Below, piece by piece: positions 49,190-52,485 of a DNA stretch of 52,485 nt. Made by a program: the position numbers and the translations under genes. Under the pieces are notes generated by a model that did no database searches, was not told the origin of the DNA, and saw nothing but the letters and a program-made list of their open reading frames with translations. The first letter of the stretch is position 1, and each line of letters begins with the position of its first letter. Source of the stretch: Oscillospiraceae bacterium (lineage in GTDB: Bacteria; Bacillota; Clostridia; Oscillospirales; UBA929); NCBI GenBank assembly GCA_009777255.1, contig WRMG01000006.1:1-52485 (forward strand), read 5' to 3'.

Positions 49190-49533
49190 TGCTGTTCTTC
49201 CCCTTCTCTTAACAGATTTTCCATCTCACCCGCCATTCGCCGCCATTCGCCGCGCAGCTGCGTATAGAGCGTCAGGCCCTGACCGCTGAGCGCGTAATAT
49301 TTACGCGGACGGCTTTCGGCGGTGTCCCACTCGCTTTTAAGCAACCCTTGTGATTCCAAACGCCGCAGCAGCGGATAGAGAGTATTGGCTTCAATACGGA
49401 TCCCCTGATTTTCCATATCCCGTAATAATGCGTAACCGTATTTTGCTTGGTTCAGGCAGCTCAAAACGGCAAGGACAAGTGTGCCGCGCCGCAAATCTAC
49501 AATCAGGCTTTGTAACAGTTCGTCATCCGGCAT
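49186..49533 (-). CDS. PadR-family transcriptional regulator
   Basis: A 115-residue winged-helix protein with the PadR core LAVLSCLNQAKYGYALLRDM and TLYPLLRRLESQGLLKSEW (residues ~18-70) followed by YYALSGQGL and a short dimerising C-terminal helix. The SD is GAGGTG. Likely represses its own promoter and its membrane partner. Confidence 0.94.
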   Translation of the reverse strand: MPDDELLQSLIVDLRRGTLVLAVLSCLNQAKYGYALLRDMENQGIRIEANTLYPLLRRLESQGLLKSEWDTAESRPRKYYALSGQGLTLYTQLRGEWRRMAGEMENLLREGEEQQ

Positions 49534-49636
49534 TTATTATCACCTCTGTTATTTATTATACTGTGTGACATACATTAATGTCAATAGAGAAATATAATTA
49601 TTTATAAAATATTTGAACTGTTATTTTATGCGAATG

Positions 49637-49662
49637 AAAAACGCCCCGTGAGGGGCGTTTTT
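49637..49662 (-). terminator. Terminator of the SPFH/zinc-ribbon operon (two-way hairpin)
   Basis: AAAAACGCCCC-GTGA-GGGGCGTTTTT: 11-bp stem with T runs on both strands. Read on the minus strand it ends the operon at 49687-52166; it also separates this from the padR promoter region. Confidence 0.9.
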
Positions 49663-49686
49663 TTAAGCTAAGCAACTTGATTGGGG

Positions 49687-50049
49687 TCAGAACGCGGAGT
49701 CGCAGGCCCGGCACTTGCCGTGGTTATTGATAAGAGTAACCTGTGAGCCGCAGTTGGGGCATTTCATTGTCGTTTCTAACCCTTTAGGCTCTTCGCTGAA
49801 AAGACTGCCCGCTGACTGCGCCGAACCGCCGCTTCCCGCGTCTGAGACAGCGCCGAACAATTTGGCCAGCAATCTGTTGGATGTGCCTGTCGTTTCCAAC
49901 CAAACAGCCAACCCGATGGCGGCGACGATGCCCATGACCCATCCGAATCCGCCGCTTCCGAAAATCGCGCCCACAACGGTACGGACGAGGGGAATGACAA
50001 TGGCGACGTACACCACGAACTTAATGACCAGCCGGATTATCCCTTTCAT
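49687..50049 (-). CDS. Small membrane protein with C-terminal zinc ribbon
   Basis: A 120-residue protein with two hydrophobic segments (about 5-28 and 34-52), a Ser/Gly-rich linker (67-85) and a C-terminal zinc ribbon with Cys97, 100, 113 and 116 (MKCPNC ... CRAC). SD is GGAGGTC. It is third in the SPFH operon and shares the zinc-ribbon theme with the first gene. Function unknown. Confidence 0.82.
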   Translation of the reverse strand: MKGIIRLVIKFVVYVAIVIPLVRTVVGAIFGSGGFGWVMGIVAAIGLAVWLETTGTSNRLLAKLFGAVSDAGSGGSAQSAGSLFSEEPKGLETTMKCPNCGSQVTLINNHGKCRACDSAF

Positions 50050-50079
50050 ATCTGTTTGACCTCCTGTATATTTTATTAC

Positions 50080-50796
50080 TTATTTTAGTGTCAGCAGCTT
50101 ATTGCGGCGTTCAATCAAAGCGTTGATTGCCGTCAAACGCTCGGCTGCGGCTTCGGGGCCTGCTTCACCGGATGAAACCATGCCGGTCAGCGCCTGTATC
50201 GAAGCGTCAATCTCCGCCGTTGCCTGCGCTGTGTCCTCCGTATCTTTAGGCGAACTGGTTTTCCATGTGTTAATCAGAACCTGAAGTTTTCGCGTTAACT
50301 CGGCGTTGACGGCAAGTGCCGGGGAATTTTTGAATGCGCTGTTCATATCCGTCAGCAGGATCTCACGCATCGCGCGCGCGTTTGCCTGTTGGGTAAGCTC
50401 GTTCTGCTGTCCGGTGATGTTATTCACACCCATGTAAATCCGCAGGGACAAAGCCAGCTGGATACCGGTCGCGCCGAGAGTCGCCAAAACAAAGTAGACG
50501 TCGGCGATGTTGACGAAGATTATCCTGAGCAGCAGCAACACAAAAATATAGGCTATGTGAATAGACGCGACGACTGTGAGAGGCACTCTGACAGGCAGGG
50601 GCTTTTTCCTGCTCAAAAAGATTATGTCACTGAAAAAGAGCATCGCGGCGGCATAGGTCATCAAACAGATGAAGTAATAGAAGGCTCCGTTACGGTTGGA
50701 TTGATCCGTCCACAAAAAAGACAGGGTGAAAACATTGCCGATGACGGCAAGCGCAGGGATTAGTCTGGCCAACAAATTAATCTGTCTGTTTTTCAT
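50080..50796 (-). CDS. Four-helix membrane protein with cytoplasmic helical tail, unknown
   Basis: About 238 residues. Four membrane helices (roughly 8-28, 40-58, 72-95 and 100-125) precede a helical, charged C-terminal region (140-238) that ends ALIERRNKLLTLK. No family recognised. The ATG at 50796 (rather than 50805) places GGATGA at a suitable distance; either is possible. It lies between the SPFH and zinc-ribbon genes in one transcription unit. Confidence 0.7.
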   Translation of the reverse strand: MKNRQINLLARLIPALAVIGNVFTLSFLWTDQSNRNGAFYYFICLMTYAAAMLFFSDIIFLSRKKPLPVRVPLTVVASIHIAYIFVLLLLRIIFVNIADVYFVLATLGATGIQLALSLRIYMGVNNITGQQNELTQQANARAMREILLTDMNSAFKNSPALAVNAELTRKLQVLINTWKTSSPKDTEDTAQATAEIDASIQALTGMVSSGEAGPEAAAERLTAINALIERRNKLLTLK

Positions 50797-50909
50797 AATA
50801 ATCATCCATTCCGCCGCTGCGCGCCGGCATAAATAATTTCGGTAAACATCCTATCCGCGCAGTAAAGGAACGATAAGACGATAGAACTTCCCCGGAATCT
50901 GTCAGCCTG

Positions 50910-52166
50910 TTACAGCTTCTGCCCGCATTCGTTGCAGAATTTTTGACCAATTTCGACTTTCGAGCCGCATCCGCCGCATTTTTTCTCCATCGGCGAGCCG
51001 CATTCGTTGCAAAACTTCTGCTTTGGTGAAACGGAAGTTCCGCAGCTGGGACATTTTTTATCCATGCCCGTGCCGCATTCCATGCAGAATTTCGCGGGGT
51101 TTTGTGAAACGCCGCAAGCGGGGCAGACAACGCCGCCCGGCGTTTGCTGTACGGGCTGAACTGCCGGTTGCTGCTGCTGCATCATTGGCTGCATCACGTT
51201 TTGCATTTGGCCGGCCATCACGCCCATCATGCCGATGCCCGCGCCCACCCCGGCGAGGTTTGTTGCCGAACCGCTTTCGTTGCCGGCGAATGTCTGCATA
51301 ACGTCCATCTGGCGGTCGCCCATATATGTAGCGCCGAGGGTATCCAGCTCATCTCTTCTGGCTCTGGCGCTGATTCTGAGACCCTCCGCTTCCTCCATCT
51401 TAACCAGCAGGTTGGCTCCAAAGCTCTCGATTTTCTTATAGTTTGCGTCTTCCTCGACATTGAGCTGCGCCGCGCATCCGACGACACTGAGGCCAAAACG
51501 CTCGAAACGGGCGATCATCGCGTCTTTAATCATCTCCGAGAGGACGTCGTTAGCGCCCAGCAAATCAATGAACGAACGCCGCTCGCCCGCGTCCTCTCTG
51601 GCCCGCTCTTTCGCGCGCATGTCGGAGGCATAACGCTGTAATATACCGCTTATATCGGCTATAACGATAGTTTTCAGGGTCGATTCCAAATCGTTCAGGG
51701 TAAACTCCTTCATTGTACCGACCACTTTTTCAAACAGGACGGCGGCATTTTCCACTTCGATCTGAAGACTGCCCGAGGCGCCTACCTTGAGGATAACGCT
51801 GTTATACTTAGGGTCTTCCAGCCGCACTTTCTCTCTGGTTCCCCACGGAAAATCAAATTGTGTGGTTTTGTTGACATACCAAATGTGGGTCGAATACGGA
51901 GTCTTTTTCCCAAACGGGACATTCATGATTTTCTGAAGAAACGGGATGAGCTTGGTTTCCACAGGATATTCGCCGGGGCCCAAAATTTCAAAACCGCTGG
52001 AGCCGCTTTTGTAAAAAACCGCCTCCTGACCCGGCATGACCTGAAGAACGGAGCCGGATGTTATCATGTTATGCGGGTATTTCCAGATCAGCGCGCCAGT
52101 CTGGCCGGTGATGCTGCCGCCGGTTACTACATCAAACATTCCCTTGGCTTTACTGAAAACTTCCAT
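50910..52166 (-). CDS. SPFH-domain protein with C-terminal zinc ribbons (YdjI-like)
   Basis: A 418-residue protein. The N-terminal two thirds is an SPFH/virion-core-like beta domain and coiled coil (PGQEAVFYKSG, GPGEYPVETKLIP, ERRSFIDLLGANDVLSEMIKDAM). A Met/Gln-rich linker (about 300-340, MQPMMQQQQPAV) leads to three to four CxxC pairs (CPACG, CMECG, CPSCG, CNECG, CGGCG, CNECG), i.e. double zinc ribbons. Such proteins sit on membranes in stress-response loci together with small membrane proteins. SD is GGAGGGG. First gene of the three-gene operon. Confidence 0.88.
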   Translation of the reverse strand: MEVFSKAKGMFDVVTGGSITGQTGALIWKYPHNMITSGSVLQVMPGQEAVFYKSGSSGFEILGPGEYPVETKLIPFLQKIMNVPFGKKTPYSTHIWYVNKTTQFDFPWGTREKVRLEDPKYNSVILKVGASGSLQIEVENAAVLFEKVVGTMKEFTLNDLESTLKTIVIADISGILQRYASDMRAKERAREDAGERRSFIDLLGANDVLSEMIKDAMIARFERFGLSVVGCAAQLNVEEDANYKKIESFGANLLVKMEEAEGLRISARARRDELDTLGATYMGDRQMDVMQTFAGNESGSATNLAGVGAGIGMMGVMAGQMQNVMQPMMQQQQPAVQPVQQTPGGVVCPACGVSQNPAKFCMECGTGMDKKCPSCGTSVSPKQKFCNECGSPMEKKCGGCGSKVEIGQKFCNECGQKL

Positions 52167-52346
52167 AAAACCCCTCCGAAATCATTTTCTCGGCATTATT
52201 ATATCATATTCGACTTGGTTGTCAACAGTAATTTTGTATCATGCCCGCCGTTGTAAGATGTGCCGGATCCCGCGCCAAAATTACCAACTACGCCCGATTT
52301 TTGACCAAGTACGCCAAAAGGCTTACGTTCGGCGCCCTTTACTCCG

Positions 52347-52352
52347 TATAAT
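52347..52352 (+). promoter_or_regulatory. Candidate -10 box of the right-end secreted-protein gene
   Basis: TATAAT at 52347-52352, 60 bases before the start. The -35 candidate 18 bases upstream (TTACGT, 52323-52328) is weak. Confidence 0.4.
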
Positions 52353-52412
52353 GTATATACGAAGCGGACGGAACCGCTCTGTATACAAAATTTATACATG
52401 GAGGTACTTATT

Positions 52413-52485
52413 ATGAAACGGAAATTATTATCCCTCACTCTCGCGGCCGTCATGGCGCTGTCGCTGGTGACGGTTCTCGCGCCGC
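52413..52485 (+). CDS. Secreted protein, N-terminal signal peptide only (cut by window edge)
   Basis: ATG at 52413 with GGAGGT at 52400-52405. The 24 visible residues form a signal peptide: MKRK, then a hydrophobic core LLSLTLAAVMALSLVTVLAP. The rest lies beyond the window, so the product cannot be named. In this kind of genome the signal is typical of extracellular binding proteins or surface proteins. Confidence 0.75.
   Translation, partial: MKRKLLSLTLAAVMALSLVTVLAP

Overview
The window looks like chromosomal DNA of a GC-rich, spore-forming anaerobe of the class Clostridia (Firmicutes). The reasons are: an isoprenoid/recN operon of the Bacillus-Clostridia type, a sporulation YtvI-type membrane protein, strong AGGAGG ribosome binding sites with frequent TTG starts, BioY/BirA control, and ferredoxin-linked 2-oxoacid metabolism with an ADP-forming acyl-CoA ligase. 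No rRNA, tRNA, CRISPR array, phage or insertion sequence was seen.

Layout. (1) 1-8918, + strand: ispA (cut by the left edge), a DUF212/YuiD membrane protein, a ~575-nt structured RNA that I call OLE RNA, a VapBC-like toxin-antitoxin pair, oapA (the OLE-associated membrane protein), dxs, tlyA, nadK, argR, recN and a dCMP deaminase. This is the classical OLE RNA neighbourhood with extra genes inserted. (2) 8895-10497, - strand: bioY and birA behind a sigma-A promoter that overlaps a BirA-type operator. (3) 10583-20408, + strand: acetolactate synthase (ilvB, ilvN), a small alpha/beta-barrel-like protein, a cytoplasmic-looking GH10 xylanase, then leuA, cimA, leuC, leuD, leuB, which supply leucine and citramalate-route isoleucine. 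(4) 20409-33204: fapA-like DUF342 protein, chemotaxis receptor, YtvI-like permease, small coiled-coil protein, XRE regulator, secreted leucine-rich-repeat protein, MFS transporter, XRE-cupin regulator, acyl-CoA synthetase and rpsT. Three intergenic stretches here (20409-20765, 26004-26485, 32865-33204) are packed with short GC-rich palindromic elements; two of them carry perfect parS sequences inside longer palindromes. (5) 33205-46330, - strand: a compact 13-gene operon (MDR dehydrogenase, FGGY kinase, RidA, ion-coupled transporter, hydantoinase-A-like protein, four-subunit 2-oxoacid:ferredoxin oxidoreductase, ADP-forming acyl-CoA ligase, HExxH protein, archaeal-type triosephosphate-isomerase homologue, YjbQ), divergent from a GntR/HutC regulator. 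It reads as an inducible catabolic pathway whose substrate I cannot name. (6) 47346-52485: a DMT permease, a PadR/HAAS-type regulator-membrane pair, a three-gene SPFH/zinc-ribbon operon, and the start of a secreted protein cut by the right edge.

The two most notable items are the OLE RNA locus, interrupted by a toxin-antitoxin pair between the RNA and oapA, and the 13-gene catabolic operon. The parS-bearing repeats, and the way repeat elements supply stop codons for neighbouring genes, are the main structural oddities.
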